Positions 17,046-26,911 of a stretch of DNA of 64,000 nt are shown here, piece after piece (within the stretch, counting starts at the first letter, position 1; every line of letters begins with the position of its first letter). This stretch comes from Lacipirellulaceae bacterium (GTDB taxonomy: Bacteria; Planctomycetota; Planctomycetia; Pirellulales; Lacipirellulaceae): the NCBI GenBank assembly GCA_040218535.1, contig JAVJRG010000012.1, positions 1,054,001 through 1,118,000 on the forward strand, written 5' to 3'. The notes below the pieces were generated by a model that saw only the letters and a list, made by a program, of their open reading frames with translations, did no database searches and was not told the origin of the DNA. Both the position numbers and the translations under genes were made by a program.

Positions 17046-17384
17046 CTAGTCGGTAACCGGTGGGTTGATCCCGGGTGTTGGCATGTGCTCAGCAATCAGT
17101 TTGCTGATAATCCCACTGCCATCCGGCTCAGGCACATTTGTTGAGGATGTCGGGGCAAAATGCTCTTTCAGATCGACATGCAACTGTGTGCACTCGATGT
17201 AACGTTGCCGGACAGCTTCGTTATCCGCAAGCATTGTCTCCAGCTTCTTGACATCCTGCTCAGCGATTTCATCATCGAGCAAGGCCCAAATCATTTGTTC
17301 AGCTTCGTCCAGGAGGGCGCTGCTGTTGGCTTCAAGGCCATCAGTTGGTGGCGATGGCTCTGAGGCCGGTTTCTTTTCACTCAT
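17046..17384 (-). CDS. Small FecR-like anti-sigma-type N-terminal domain protein
   Basis: This 112-residue soluble protein resembles the short acidic helical domain found at the N-terminus of planctomycete FecR/LamG anti-sigma-like proteins: a segment EAEQMIWALLDDEIAEQDVKKLETMLADNEAVRQRYIECTQ carries the typical pattern (shown here only to locate residues about 27-67). It lacks the transmembrane helix and FecR domain that normally follow. The ATG at 17384 has GGAG eight bases upstream; the GTG at 17393 falls inside that site. A terminator follows. There is no sigma factor beside it. Function as a stand-alone sigma or anti-sigma partner is an inference only. Confidence 0.6.
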   Translation of the reverse strand: MSEKKPASEPSPPTDGLEANSSALLDEAEQMIWALLDDEIAEQDVKKLETMLADNEAVRQRYIECTQLHVDLKEHFAPTSSTNVPEPDGSGIISKLIAEHMPTPGINPPVTD

Positions 17385-17838
17385 CTTTCTCACTCCAAAG
17401 AAGGCGAAGTCGGTAGGTTGTACGACCTCGCACGTTAGGCGGGTGCCTAAAGGCGGGCTGGTCAGAACCTGGATCGGTTCCTCCCAGTGTTGGGGAAGGA
17501 CGCCATATTTGACGCACTGCCAAAGTAGATCGAAACAACCAACTTTTGATGAAGCTCATGTGAGAGTTCTTTGAAGGAACTCCACAACAGTCTCATCGGC
17601 TAGCCTGCTGCCTCGCCTCTCGGCAAATCCTTTAGGACAGAAGCAGCAAGTTGTATGCCGATCTACGATAATGAGCGGTTTGACGCAACATGAGTTCGCT
17701 CCCGTGCCAGCACTTCACCAGCGCCGGAAAGCGGTGTCTTTGGTCAAACTGCCTAATAATAGATGTTTTCCTCGCCAGAACGTGAGCCTATGGATTCCGA
17801 GAAATCCGAAGTTTTTGCGAGGATTCGAAGCGGCTGCT
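17385..17838. other. Intergenic region, nothing recognised
   Basis: About 450 bases between the start of the FecR-like gene and the stop of the phosphoesterase gene. The short open frames here show no family features. I looked for a tmRNA because smpB is near, and found no matching ends or tag reading frame. Confidence 0.4.
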
Positions 17839-18321
17839 TCACAGAGCGACAATCTGTGCCTGCAATTCCGGCAGGTCGACAATCGCCAACGAGTGCGGAT
17901 TCGCCCGATAGAGAGCCCCGGGGTTTAGGGCGACGGTTGGCCCATGCTGGTCAATCGAGGCGACGTGGGAGTGTCCGTAGCAGACGAGGTCCCACTGCCC
18001 GCTTTCCAGCGTCTCACGAAAGCGGACCCGATCGTGGCTATGAAGAAGCGCGATCCGCTTGCCTTCGATTTCCAACTCTCCGAAGAGCTGATGGCAGGTC
18101 AGTCCGGCAGCAGCAATCGCCTGGGTGAGCTCTCCCTGATTGCTGTCGCAATTTCCAAAGACAAAGTCCGTGGGCCAAGGCTTGAACAGTTCGACAACTT
18201 CCGGCGAGCCGATGTCGCCGCAGTGCAACACACGATCAACTTCCAGAGACTCGAGCATGCGGATCGCCGGAATGACGAATTCCGTGTGACCGTGGGAGTC
18301 GCTGACGATGCCTAGTCGCAT
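17839..18321 (-). CDS. YfcE/MJ0936-type metallophosphoesterase
   Basis: A small cytosolic calcineurin-like phosphoesterase of 160 residues. All five metal-site motifs are visible: GIVSDSHGH (Asp and His of motif 1), HCGDIGS (motif 2), GNCD (motif 3), LLHSHD (motif 4) and YGHSHV (motif 5). Members of this family cleave phosphodiesters such as 2',3'-cAMP or NADPH 2'-phosphate in vitro; the natural substrate is not deducible. The ATG at 18321 is chosen because it gives MRLGIVSDSHGH; the frame extends to 18354 without homology. It is 33 bp downstream of the ATP-grasp gene on the same strand, so probably the last gene of a three-gene operon. Confidence 0.88.
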   Translation of the reverse strand: MRLGIVSDSHGHTEFVIPAIRMLESLEVDRVLHCGDIGSPEVVELFKPWPTDFVFGNCDSNQGELTQAIAAAGLTCHQLFGELEIEGKRIALLHSHDRVRFRETLESGQWDLVCYGHSHVASIDQHGPTVALNPGALYRANPHSLAIVDLPELQAQIVAL

Positions 18322-18354
18322 AGTGTTAGATCCAATTGCAGAGAAACCGAGCAA

Positions 18355-19500
18355 TTAAGCGTGTGTTGGATCGCTCAGCTTGTCTAGGACAGCATTCGTC
18401 TTTTCCCGTAATTGATTCACGACGGTCTCGCGATCTACGCCTGAGGCAAATACCGTGCAGACAGGATTTCCCTGCTCAAGACTTGTTCCGAAGTTGGGAA
18501 TGTCAGCAAGCTCTGGGGAATCGAGGGAGCCACGCTGTGCGAGGCAATCTGAAGTGAACTTCTTACTTGCCGTTGCGGGCTGACTGGCGAAAACGATGGC
18601 TTTGCCAAGTATTCTGCCGAAACTCTCGATGGCTGGCGGCTTTGGTAGCTTTCCCTCCAGACAGGCTGCTAAGTGATATTCAATCGCATTGAAGCGGTAA
18701 GTCTGTTCAATCAGTTCCACAGAGGCCGTCCAGCGTGGATTGACCTCAAGAACCCAAACCTGCGTGTCATCGATCATGAAGTCGATGCCGAAGAGTCCCT
18801 GTAGCTGAAATCGTGCGGTCAGCTTTTGACCGATTTGCTTGATCGCACGCCTCACTGCCTCTGGCAAGTTGATGCCTGCAATCGAGCCGCAATAGTCAAA
18901 GGGCGAGGCCCCTGTCCACGCCTCGCCCACAAGCTGTTCAGAGATTCCTAGCAAGACGGTCTGCTCGCCGTCGCCGACGAATACCGCAGACGCTGGCAGG
19001 CCCTCCACTCGGCGCTGATAGTACCGCTTGGGGCTCTTGGCAGTGCTGTCGAGCTCACTCTCGGTTAAAGAGCGCACTCCTGAACCGCCCGCACCACGGT
19101 AACTTTTCACCAGCCAGCTTCCATCGGTGGGTAGGCCTTTTGGAGTGGTCTGAGTTTCTGGAAAGTGGTCGCCCAGCCAGCGCGAAAGTTTCAACGGCGA
19201 ACGGACTTCCCGCAGGATCTTGCCCGACATTCCCAAAAGATCGCACTGAGATGCCATTCTCTCTACAAGCGTGGGATAGTTCTCGAGCCCTCCGGTGTAG
19301 AGCCACCCCTGAAACCGCTCGCGGCTAAGCCACCCCAAGAACCCCTCGGGATAGCTTTCCACCTGATGAGCTTCCACGCCGCAAGCCCGTAAATCCGCAT
19401 CTGCAAACAGATCACAAGTGACGACTTCGTAGCCCGCACGCATGGCTGAGAAAGCTGCGGCTCTCGCACTCGCCCCAAGGATGGCCAGGCGACGCATCAC
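18355..19500 (-). CDS. ATP-grasp carboligase-like protein
   Basis: This 381-residue protein has ATP-grasp features: a preATP-grasp Rossmann start (LAILGASARAAAFSAMRAGYEV), the ATP-binding loop WLVKSYRGAGGSGVR at about 131-145, GIDFMI near 254 and the metal-binding VLEVNPRWTASVEL near 265. ATP-grasp enzymes ligate a carboxylate to an amine or thiol through an acylphosphate. The overall sequence resembles the predicted carboligases related to biotin carboxylase that occur in bacteria with tetrahydromethanopterin-linked C1 genes; that match is from memory and tentative. The start overlaps the stop of the upstream MazG gene by four bases, so the two are probably translationally coupled. Confidence 0.75.
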   Translation of the reverse strand: MMRRLAILGASARAAAFSAMRAGYEVVTCDLFADADLRACGVEAHQVESYPEGFLGWLSRERFQGWLYTGGLENYPTLVERMASQCDLLGMSGKILREVRSPLKLSRWLGDHFPETQTTPKGLPTDGSWLVKSYRGAGGSGVRSLTESELDSTAKSPKRYYQRRVEGLPASAVFVGDGEQTVLLGISEQLVGEAWTGASPFDYCGSIAGINLPEAVRRAIKQIGQKLTARFQLQGLFGIDFMIDDTQVWVLEVNPRWTASVELIEQTYRFNAIEYHLAACLEGKLPKPPAIESFGRILGKAIVFASQPATASKKFTSDCLAQRGSLDSPELADIPNFGTSLEQGNPVCTVFASGVDRETVVNQLREKTNAVLDKLSDPTHA

Positions 19501-19871
19501 TTTTCACGACCGTGATCGTGGGCCGGCAACGTATCGCGGAATTCCTCAACCGGGTACTTCTCGACATTCTTCGCCATTTTCGCCCGGAGGGTATTGGAGA
19601 GGTCGATTTCCAGCTCGTTGGCAAGTGCTAATGCGTAGGCGATCACGTCCGCCAGTTCCTCGCCAACCTCAGCGAGCTTTTCCTTATCGGCGGGGACATC
19701 GCGGGAGTCGTTGACGCCAATCCACTGGAAGTGCTCCATCAGTTCAGCCGCCTCAATTGCCAGCGCCATCGAGAGATTCTTCGGCGCGTGAAATTGTCGC
19801 CAATCACGTTCTTCAATGAAGTTACCAACAAGTTGGCGTAGTTCCTGGACGGTGGTAGAGGAATCGCTCAT
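19497..19871 (-). CDS. MazG-like nucleotide pyrophosphohydrolase
   Basis: A 124-residue all-alpha NTP pyrophosphatase of the RS21-C6/dCTPase type, expected to hydrolyse a non-canonical or excess dNTP to the monophosphate and pyrophosphate. The metal-binding pattern is visible: EAAELMEHFQW supplies the first ExxE pair and EELADVIAYALAL supplies the ExxD pair, with the preceding KNLSMALAIE helix typical of the family. It is the first gene of the minus-strand operon with the ATP-grasp and phosphoesterase genes, with ATGA overlap to the second. A housecleaning role is likely. Confidence 0.88.
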   Translation of the reverse strand: MSDSSTTVQELRQLVGNFIEERDWRQFHAPKNLSMALAIEAAELMEHFQWIGVNDSRDVPADKEKLAEVGEELADVIAYALALANELEIDLSNTLRAKMAKNVEKYPVEEFRDTLPAHDHGREK

Positions 19872-19999
19872 CAGAGAGGCGAGGGGTTTGGGGCCAGATG
19901 ATAGTGGTGAAGCATCATAGCGCTATAGCAGGCGTTCTCCTAGCCCCCGGCGCAAGCCGCGGGCATTACGCAGCTACGTCCTGGCAGGTAGATTAGTTC

Positions 20000-20072
20000 G
20001 TAGTTCCGCCTTTATGCGGCTAAACAAAATTGCGAAATGTTTGATTGTGAAACCGCATAAAGGCGGAACTAC
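20000..20072. repeat. REP-like inverted pair, perfect 20-bp arms with GTAG heads
   Basis: The left arm (20000-20019) is GTAG followed by TTCCGCCTTTATGCGG. The right arm (20053-20072) is its exact reverse complement, ending CTAC. Within each arm CCGC and GCGG can pair. The pair lies between the divergently transcribed MazG and larC genes, about 40 bases upstream of larC. Confidence 0.85.
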
Positions 20073-20113
20073 GAACCGCACGAACCTTGAATCAACTCGC
20101 GAAGAATAGATAG

Positions 20114-21283
20114 ATGAGAATTGCCTACTTGGATTGCGCCAGCGGAGTCAGCGGCGATATGATGCTTGGTGCCCTGGTCGATGCCGGTGTGAAGCTCGCC
20201 ACGGTGCAAACGGGGATCGACTCTCTCGGACTGCCCAGTTGTTCGCTCAAAACCGAAGAAGTAAAGAAGCAAGCCTTTCGCGCGTTGCAACTCACGGTCG
20301 AACACGAGCCCGAGCACGCCCATCGGCATTTGCACCATATCGAAGCGATGATCGAAGGGAGCGGGCTCTCGCCCCGGCAGCGCGAGTTAGCGCTTAAGAT
20401 TTTCCACAAGCTCGCCCAAGCGGAAGCCAAGGTCCACGGTTCGACGATCGAGAAAGTGCATTTCCACGAAGTCGGTGCGGTCGATTCAATCGCGGACATT
20501 GTGGGCTCCGCGATCGCTTGGGATCTGCTGGGCGTCGATCGAATTGTCTGTGCCCCAGTTCCCACAGGGACGGGTTTCGTGGAGATTGCTCACGGCAGGT
20601 GCTCGATTCCAGCGCCGGCAACGGCTGAACTACTCCAACGAGTGCCTCTAGCAGCAAGCAACATTGAAGGTGAGCTGACCACGCCAACCGGGGCTGCGAT
20701 CGTGGCAGCGATGGTCGACGAGTTCGGCCCCATACCGGCAATGAAGATCGAAACGATCGGATACGGCGCCGGTCAGAAGGATTTCTCCCATCCGAATTTG
20801 CTGCGGCTCCTGGTTGGCGAAGCCGCGGCTGAAGAACCAGCCGCTTCTCCAGATACCGATTCCGTTGTCCTCTTGGAGACCAATCTCGATGATCTGACGG
20901 GAGAGTCGCTCAGCTATTGTGTCGAGCAACTTTGGCAGGCTGGAGCGCTCGACGTGGCGCTTTCGCCGTTGCAGATGAAAAAGGGCCGTCCTGGGACACT
21001 GCTAGCAGTTCAGTGCCGCGGCGAGATTGCTGAGAAACTGGCGGAGATCATTTTCCGCGAAACGAGTACGCTAGGGCTGAGAAGAACGATCGTCGAACGA
21101 CTTGTTCTGCCGCGACGGGCGGTGACGGTCGATACTAGGTATGGGCCACTTCGTGGAATGGTGGCTCAGTTGCCCGATGGAAGCGAAAAGTTCTCCCCCG
21201 AGCATGATGATGCGGCGGCGGCGGCTGAATCACACAAAGTGCCACTCGCCAAAGTTCAACAGGAAGCGCGAGAAGCGTACTAG
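20114..21283 (+). CDS. larC: LarC, nickel-pincer cofactor nickel insertion protein
   Basis: LarC inserts nickel, in a CTP-dependent reaction, into pyridinium-3,5-bisthiocarboxylate mononucleotide, forming the cofactor of lactate racemase and related enzymes. The 389-residue length and the start MRIAYLDCASGVSGDMMLGAL match the family. Further signs are the histidine-rich HAHRHLHHIEAMI near residue 58, VHFHEVGAVDSIADIVG, PVPTGTGFV, ELTTPTGAAI and the C-terminal LETNLDDLTGESLSY. LarB, LarE and a LarA-like racemase are not in this window, so the pathway would have to be encoded elsewhere. An inverted repeat follows the stop. Confidence 0.92.
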   Translation: MRIAYLDCASGVSGDMMLGALVDAGVKLATVQTGIDSLGLPSCSLKTEEVKKQAFRALQLTVEHEPEHAHRHLHHIEAMIEGSGLSPRQRELALKIFHKLAQAEAKVHGSTIEKVHFHEVGAVDSIADIVGSAIAWDLLGVDRIVCAPVPTGTGFVEIAHGRCSIPAPATAELLQRVPLAASNIEGELTTPTGAAIVAAMVDEFGPIPAMKIETIGYGAGQKDFSHPNLLRLLVGEAAAEEPAASPDTDSVVLLETNLDDLTGESLSYCVEQLWQAGALDVALSPLQMKKGRPGTLLAVQCRGEIAEKLAEIIFRETSTLGLRRTIVERLVLPRRAVTVDTRYGPLRGMVAQLPDGSEKFSPEHDDAAAAAESHKVPLAKVQQEAREAY

Positions 21284-21295
21284 AAATAAACCTCC

Positions 21296-21368
21296 TGAGC
21301 CGAGCAGCGTAAGCTCTCGGGTTGTACTTGGGAGAGCTCCGACCCGAGAGCTAACGCTTCACGGCTCA
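21296..21368. repeat. Inverted repeat pair, AGCTCTCGGGT type
   Basis: The left arm (21296-21322) contains GAGCCGAG, GCGTAAGC and TCTCGGGT; the right arm (21342-21368) is the complement with a few differences (ACCCGAGAGC, TAACGC, CGGCTCA). The loop is about 19 bases. It lies between larC and the next plus-strand gene and may weaken read-through. Confidence 0.7.
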
Positions 21369-21401
21369 GAGAAGATGAAGACAACACCGTCGGTTTGAAT
21401 C

Positions 21402-21809
21402 ATGGATGTTCCCCTGCCAGTCGCCTTACTCGACAACCTCAGCCCCGAGCTTCGTGGTTCGTTGATGTTTCTCGCCGGGGTGGCGTTGATCACCATTATG
21501 TTGGTTCGCAAGACTTACCGGCGCATAGGCCGCGGTCGAGCAAAACTCACCGGGGGCCGTGGCCCCGCCATCGAATCACAACCCCGCCCCGCCGACGCCT
21601 GGGATGGCGCGTATCGAGACGCTAGCGCCCACATTCAGCGTGAGAAAGTTGAACTGCACGAAATGGCCCGCGACGCCAACGGTCAACTCACGTCAAAGAT
21701 CGTCATGCTCGAACAACTGATCGAGACGAGCAGCGGGCAAATCGAGCGGATGGAGCAACTCTTGGCGGAGTTGCGCGAGGCCCAAGAGGAAAGCAAGCGA
21801 TTCGCTTAG
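21402..21809 (+). CDS. Small membrane protein with cytoplasmic coiled coil
   Basis: No family recognised. The 135-residue protein has one hydrophobic helix at about residues 20-37 (LMFLAGVALITIMLV) followed by a basic patch (RKTYRRIGRGRAK), so the C-terminal part should face the cytoplasm by the positive-inside rule. Residues 75-130 are predicted by eye to form a coiled coil: hydrophobic heptads in QLTSKIVMLEQLIETSS and IERMEQLLAELREA. The ATG at 21402 begins a normal-looking N-terminus. It ends six bases before the stop of the convergent YyaL-like gene. It may be a scaffold for a membrane complex, but that is guesswork. Confidence 0.65.
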   Translation: MDVPLPVALLDNLSPELRGSLMFLAGVALITIMLVRKTYRRIGRGRAKLTGGRGPAIESQPRPADAWDGAYRDASAHIQREKVELHEMARDANGQLTSKIVMLEQLIETSSGQIERMEQLLAELREAQEESKRFA

Positions 21810-21815
21810 CAAAAC

Positions 21816-23918
21816 CTACTGAAGAATCGTATCGGTTCGCCCTAACTTCTCAAGCGCATCTCGAATTCCCTGAAGGCCCTTTACGGGTGCGCGGCACATG
21901 AAATCCTCGCAGACATAAAGCGTCGGATCTTGCCCCTCCTCAGGTTCTTTTCCAGCCAGCAAACTCTCAAGTGGCCGGGGTGCTTCAGCACCCACGGCAC
22001 CAGCCAGAACAACGTGAGGCAAGAACCGCTCTCGAATTTCTCCGAGCGATTCGCTCGTTCTTTGGTCCTCAGGCAAACCTGAGAGAACCAACTCAAACGT
22101 AGGCCCCATGTGCAGATCCAAGGCGATCAGCATTTGCCCCGCAGCACTGGGATACTTTTCCATGATCCCTGCTGCGGCGCGGAGCGTCGATTCCGCGGCG
22201 TCGCTGAATTTGCTATCCCCGGTGAGCTTTGCCAGCCGCACCAGCAGCGTGGCTGCTAGCGAGTTGCCACACGGCGTGGCGTTGTCCATGAAGTCTTTGT
22301 TGCGAGTAATCAGCTGCTCGTGATCATCCGCTGTGTAGAAGTAACCACCGGCATCGGGATCGGAGAAGTGCTCTTCCATCATGCCGGTTAGTTCAACCGC
22401 CGACTCCAGGTACTTTCCCTCGAACGTGGTCTCGTAAAGCGTGACCAAAGAATTGGCTAGCGCAGAATAATCGTCGAGGTAAGCATCAAGCTTCGCCTTG
22501 CCATGCCGCCAAGTGTGAAGCAGGCGACCATCTTCGCGCCGGAGATTTTCTAATAGGAAGTCTGCACACTTTCTCGCGGCATCGACGTACCGCGGTTCAT
22601 CAAGAGCCACCCCCGCACGGGCCATCGCGTCAATCATTAGGCCATTCCAGGCGACGATCACTTTGTCATCCTTGCCAGGGTGGACACGTTTTTCGCGAGC
22701 GGCAAACAGCTTGGCACGACTGGTATCGAGTTCTTTTCTCAGTTCCGTTTCATCGCGTCCCAACACGTTGGCTGCTTGGGTGATGGTCTTGGGTAGGTTG
22801 AGAATACTCGTCTTTTCAGCGTCTGCTGGCTTGGGATGATGCGGATCTTCAAAGTTGCCCTGCTCAGTAACGTCATAGACGCGGGCGAAAGTTTCGGCCG
22901 CTTCAGCTCCAAGGACTTCCTCAAGCTGCGAAAGCGTCCAAATGTAAAACTTTCCTTCCTCTCCCTCGCTATCAGCATCTTCGGTGCTGTAAAAGGCACC
23001 CGCCTCATCGGTCATGTCGCGGAGGATGTAGTCAAGCGTTTCTTGAATAACTAGCTTGTAATTAACATCGCCAGTGACCAAAAACGCATCAAGATAGATC
23101 AATGTCAGCAGGGCGTTGTCGTAGAGCATCTTCTCAAAGTGCGGCACGAGCCAACGTGCGTCGACTGAGTAGCGCGCGAAACCACCCCCCAAATGATCAT
23201 AGATACCACCAGCGGCCATACGGTCGAGCGTCGTCTGGACCGCGGCGAGCGAAGCATTGTCTCCGGTGCGGAACCAATGACGCAGCAGCAATTGCAGATC
23301 CATCGTGTGAGGGAACTTCGGTGCCTGGCCAAAGCCGCCCCAGGTTGGGTCGTGAGAATGCTGTAGGCTCTTCGCGGCTTCGTGAATCAAATCTCGGGAC
23401 AATTCGCCCGAAGCGGTATCTTGCGATTGCAACTGCTCCGTGATCTTGTCGGCTCCCTCAACGACTTGCTCTTGCCGGTTGGTCCAAGCGTCGTTGACGG
23501 CACGGAGGACCTCGTCGAAGCCAGCGTGCTGGCCTCTTCGTTTGGGAGGGAAATAGGTGCCCGCGAAAAACGGCTTGAGATCGGGAGTGAGAAATACGGT
23601 CATCGGCCAGCCGCCGCGACCAGTCATCATCTGCACGGCATTCATGTAGATCTGGTCGATGTCCGGCCGTTCTTCGCGATCAACCTTTACGGCGATGAAA
23701 TGCTCGTTGACGTACTTGGCAATCTCCTCGTCCTCAAACGATTCGTGCTCCATTACGTGGCACCAGTGGCACGCTGAGTACCCGATCGAGAGAAAGATCG
23801 GCTTGTTTTCCTCTTTCGATTTGGCCAACGCCTCCTCACCCCACGGATACCAATCCACAGGGTTGTTCTTGTGTTGGAGAAGATAGGGAGAGGATTCGTC
23901 GGCGAGGTGGTTGGGCAT
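21816..23918 (-). CDS. Thioredoxin-domain protein of the YyaL/SSP411 (DUF255) family
   Basis: A 700-residue cytosolic protein with an N-terminal thioredoxin-like DUF255 domain and a C-terminal (alpha/alpha)6 glycosidase-like barrel. The signature [21 protein letters not shown] opens the protein, and [16 protein letters not shown] carries the CxxC redox pair near residue 51. [14 protein letters not shown] and [12 protein letters not shown] follow, and the barrel begins near residue 190. Members are widely conserved but their reaction is not established; links to spermatogenesis-associated SSP411 are only by homology. The ATG at 23918 matches the family's N-terminus, so the longer frame to 23981 is not used. 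Confidence 0.92.
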   Translation of the reverse strand: MPNHLADESSPYLLQHKNNPVDWYPWGEEALAKSKEENKPIFLSIGYSACHWCHVMEHESFEDEEIAKYVNEHFIAVKVDREERPDIDQIYMNAVQMMTGRGGWPMTVFLTPDLKPFFAGTYFPPKRRGQHAGFDEVLRAVNDAWTNRQEQVVEGADKITEQLQSQDTASGELSRDLIHEAAKSLQHSHDPTWGGFGQAPKFPHTMDLQLLLRHWFRTGDNASLAAVQTTLDRMAAGGIYDHLGGGFARYSVDARWLVPHFEKMLYDNALLTLIYLDAFLVTGDVNYKLVIQETLDYILRDMTDEAGAFYSTEDADSEGEEGKFYIWTLSQLEEVLGAEAAETFARVYDVTEQGNFEDPHHPKPADAEKTSILNLPKTITQAANVLGRDETELRKELDTSRAKLFAAREKRVHPGKDDKVIVAWNGLMIDAMARAGVALDEPRYVDAARKCADFLLENLRREDGRLLHTWRHGKAKLDAYLDDYSALANSLVTLYETTFEGKYLESAVELTGMMEEHFSDPDAGGYFYTADDHEQLITRNKDFMDNATPCGNSLAATLLVRLAKLTGDSKFSDAAESTLRAAAGIMEKYPSAAGQMLIALDLHMGPTFELVLSGLPEDQRTSESLGEIRERFLPHVVLAGAVGAEAPRPLESLLAGKEPEEGQDPTLYVCEDFMCRAPVKGLQGIRDALEKLGRTDTILQ

Positions 23919-23997
23919 AACTAGCTTGAGGCAAAGGGGGCTCCCTGCTTTCGCAGGGCATCGGACAGTTTGACCGACCATCCTAGCAGAAGGAGCC

Positions 23998-26031
23998 TTA
24001 CTTCGCCTGAGCTACTTGCTTCGCCCTTCCAGCGAGCGCCCGTGGAAAACCAGGTTGCGCCTGAGCGGTTGCTCCCACAGGGGTTCCGTCATGGGTCAGC
24101 AGTCCTTGGCTCCCAATAAACAGCGTGTGGAAATCTGCGACGACGATGTTGTAGGCGTCCATAGCGTAGGTTTCTTCGGAAGACTGAAAAGTCACTGCCT
24201 TTGTGAGCCCGTGCAATTCGGAATCGCTCGTGAGGTCGCTCATGCGTCGCCAGCCTTGTCCGGCTCGGAAGAAAACCTGCCCTTCACCGCTCACGATTTC
24301 TTGTGGAATGGCGTCGTCGGCTTTCTGGTTGGTTCGTAACTGCACGCGTTGCATCTCCATTTCGGGATAGGCGTTCATAGCGAGGATCGGCTTGTAGGCA
24401 AGCTCCCCGGTGCGCACGTCTTGAGAAAGCACAAAGTCGCCAATCCGTAGTTTCTCTACTGGTCGTTGTCCTTGAAGGGTCCAGACCGCGACGCCACGCG
24501 CTAAGGCCCGCGGCTGTTGTTCCAGGATGGCCTGCTCAAGCCGATGCTGTCCGCCACCGAGAGCCATTTCTGGGTGCGCTTCGACATGATCGCGCCACCA
24601 ATTCCACCAGGAGCGTGGATAAGCCTTCAGCGTTTGGCCGGTGACTTCATGAAGCAGCCCGGTGAGATGCTCGTTGTGCTCATGGATGCGAGCATTCACG
24701 TGGTCAACTTGTCTCGCCACTTGGTCGGCCTGAACATTCGCGCGCTGTTTGGCGTTTTGCCGTTGCTGATTGAAGCCGGGAAGCTCACCACCAACAAGAT
24801 ATCGACTGCCAATGTATTCATACTGTGCAGGTACCACTTCTGGGGGCACGTCGACATCGACGTAGGTGGTTTCGTAGATACGACTCTGCGCACTACTGCA
24901 GTAAAGGACATTGAGTGGCAGTTGGACGTTTCCTCGGAGCTTTCTCTGTGCAACACGTTTCGTATAGCCTGGTCGGGTGTAGCTGTCGGCTGTTTTCCGT
25001 CCATAGTTGACTGTTGCATGGCTATACTTCTGCGCTGCGATACGCTGGGATGTGCGATAGTTTTTCTCGAGCGTCTTGCCACCGGGTGCTTCCTGCTCCA
25101 GACGGTAGTTGCTCACAAGGTAGTTCCCTTGCTCGGTCAGGCTCATTGAGCCAGTCACTGGCAACTGCATGTGTGAGAGAATCTCTGGCACATACTGCTC
25201 CAGCGGTCGATCTTTCAAAGCCGTGGTCGCCGCGTAGCGGATCGAGTCCCAGGGGGAGTGAAGCGCTATCTGCACCAACTCATAGCTTGCCCGGGGGTCG
25301 TCAACTTTGGCCATCACGTCGACTAATGCCTCCTGGCGACGTCGAGTTTGCTGTTCGTTGTCTCCTGGTTCGGCCAACTCCTTTACCATCACAGCAGCGG
25401 CGGCCGGGTCATTCAGATTTCGAAGCTCACGCGCCGCTTCGCGACGTTGTTTGAGATCGGGGCCGTCAAGCTCGCGACGCAGCCGTTTGATTTTAGGTCG
25501 GAACGTTTCCGCTCGCTCTCGCTCAATCTCTTCTTGAATCTGAAAGCGAGCCTGCTCATCTCGGTCCATCAGAATTCCGCGGTGCCAGACAAGATCTAAC
25601 GCTTCAAGTGCGTGTTTATGCTTTGCGTCGAAGCGCAGCACGTGTAACCAATGGACTTTGGCATGTTCCGCGAGTTCTGAGCGTTCGCACCAGCGGGCGA
25701 TACGCTGATGACTACGACCATCGTCTACCATCGCCCCGCGTAGTTCGCGGTACTCCCTAAGTCGTTCGTCACTTGCGGCAGTAGCCTCTGCCTTAGTGGG
25801 TTTAACCCATTTCCCTTGAAAGTTGAGTTCGCCGGTATACCACTTCAAGAGTTCGTCCTTGCCCTCTTCTTTCGCATAGTCGAGCGCCGCTTCGCGAAGA
25901 TGGCTTTCACGGGAAGCAGCCAACACTTGCGGGGGATTGGCCGCTTTCCCCTGAAGTGCAGCAAGATTGTATACAACAAGAACTAGCGACAGATCGCGGA
26001 GACCTATTTTCCACGCAGATGTCTGATGCAT
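23998..26031 (-). CDS. Secreted HEAT-repeat protein with C-terminal degenerate Hint domain
   Basis: A 677-residue exported protein of a planctomycete-specific type. The N-terminus has a hydrophobic stretch ([15 protein letters not shown]) that looks like a signal peptide. Residues about 185-290 carry HEAT-like helical repeats ([36 protein letters not shown]). Residues 430-500 include a helical region and the family-typical [12 protein letters not shown]. From about 505 to 655 it resembles a Hint (hedgehog/intein) module: [22 protein letters not shown] and [23 protein letters not shown]. The starting Cys expected before the GTxV element is missing (ALARGVAVW) and no TxxH block is seen, so self-cleavage is unlikely. 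It is a single-gene unit ending 17 bases after the start region of the YyaL gene. Confidence 0.75.
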   Translation of the reverse strand: MHQTSAWKIGLRDLSLVLVVYNLAALQGKAANPPQVLAASRESHLREAALDYAKEEGKDELLKWYTGELNFQGKWVKPTKAEATAASDERLREYRELRGAMVDDGRSHQRIARWCERSELAEHAKVHWLHVLRFDAKHKHALEALDLVWHRGILMDRDEQARFQIQEEIERERAETFRPKIKRLRRELDGPDLKQRREAARELRNLNDPAAAAVMVKELAEPGDNEQQTRRRQEALVDVMAKVDDPRASYELVQIALHSPWDSIRYAATTALKDRPLEQYVPEILSHMQLPVTGSMSLTEQGNYLVSNYRLEQEAPGGKTLEKNYRTSQRIAAQKYSHATVNYGRKTADSYTRPGYTKRVAQRKLRGNVQLPLNVLYCSSAQSRIYETTYVDVDVPPEVVPAQYEYIGSRYLVGGELPGFNQQRQNAKQRANVQADQVARQVDHVNARIHEHNEHLTGLLHEVTGQTLKAYPRSWWNWWRDHVEAHPEMALGGGQHRLEQAILEQQPRALARGVAVWTLQGQRPVEKLRIGDFVLSQDVRTGELAYKPILAMNAYPEMEMQRVQLRTNQKADDAIPQEIVSGEGQVFFRAGQGWRRMSDLTSDSELHGLTKAVTFQSSEETYAMDAYNIVVADFHTLFIGSQGLLTHDGTPVGATAQAQPGFPRALAGRAKQVAQAK

Positions 26032-26302
26032 TGCGAGACTCCCTGTTCCGAAAAAGTGAGGCTCTTGTCCTAAAAAAGACGACTTTCATCGCTCCGTACT
26101 GTTATATGCGAATAGTGGAAAGTAGTGCAAACTTTAGTGAGAAGGAACGTGGCCTGGAGGGTTTGACGGACTGTGGGAAGCTGTTTGCTTAAAATGTGGA
26201 CAGGGTGACTCGACGACCAGGTTTTTTACGACTCTTGGTTCCCATGACTTCAACCCGTACCTATACTAAAATGATTGATTCGCCCTTAGAAAGCCGCAGC
26301 CT

Positions 26303-26911
26303 ATGAGCAACAAGCCGTTAGCTAGGACACTCCGTGAGCAGATTGCGGACCGGATTCGTTCGGATGTGCTTTCGGGGCGGCTCGAAAAGGGCTCCAACTT
26401 GCGCGAACAATCGTTGGCCAAGCAGTACGGCGTGAGCCGTGCCCCCATTCGCGACGCACTTTTGCAACTCACGCAAGAGGGGCTTCTGGAAGCGAAGCCG
26501 AACTGCGGCGTGCGCGTTGGTTCAGCAGCCGCTGAAGAATTGCAGCCGCTGATCGTGGGCCTACGGCGCGAGACAGAGATTTTCGCTCTCGAGTTGGTCT
26601 TCGACCGGCTTACCGACGAAGACTGCGACAAGCTGGATGCAACGGTCGAAGGCCTACGAAAAGCGTGCGAAACTCAAGACCTCTCGCAAGTCGTGCATTA
26701 CGACATGGCCCTGCATCGCTACATTCTTGAGACTGCCGGCAGTAGCGATTTGATTGCAATCTGGCTGCCCATCGTCAGCCGCATGATGCTCCACTACAGT
26801 CGCCACGTTGACATGATGGAGTCGTATCGCGAGCACGAAGAGATCGTCAAAGCGATCCGTGCTAAAGATCGCGAAGCTGCCATTGCTGCATTGACGGCAA
26901 ATATCCAATAA
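26303..26911 (+). CDS. GntR-family transcriptional regulator, FCD type
   Basis: A 202-residue DNA-binding regulator. Residues 1-70 form the GntR winged helix (LREQIADRIRSDVLSGRLEKGSNLREQSLAKQYGVSRAPIRDALLQL is the recognition region, at about 10-56). The C-terminal half is an all-helical FCD ligand domain with the expected Asp and His candidates for metal binding (HYDMALHRYILE near 133 and SYREHEEIVKAI near 174). FCD regulators sense carboxylic acids such as lactate, glucuronate or fatty acids. No catabolic gene is adjacent, so its target is unknown. The C-terminus is slightly short compared with other FadR/GntR proteins. Confidence 0.88.
   Translation: MSNKPLARTLREQIADRIRSDVLSGRLEKGSNLREQSLAKQYGVSRAPIRDALLQLTQEGLLEAKPNCGVRVGSAAAEELQPLIVGLRRETEIFALELVFDRLTDEDCDKLDATVEGLRKACETQDLSQVVHYDMALHRYILETAGSSDLIAIWLPIVSRMMLHYSRHVDMMESYREHEEIVKAIRAKDREAAIAALTANIQ

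Noticed and set aside
17385-17838. tmRNA gene near smpB
   Set aside because: Neither the conserved 5' end nor a T-arm and CCA-like 3' end nor a tag frame was seen.
24000-24600. Self-splicing intein in the Hint-containing protein
   Set aside because: The nucleophilic Cys and TxxH block are missing and there is no downstream extein.
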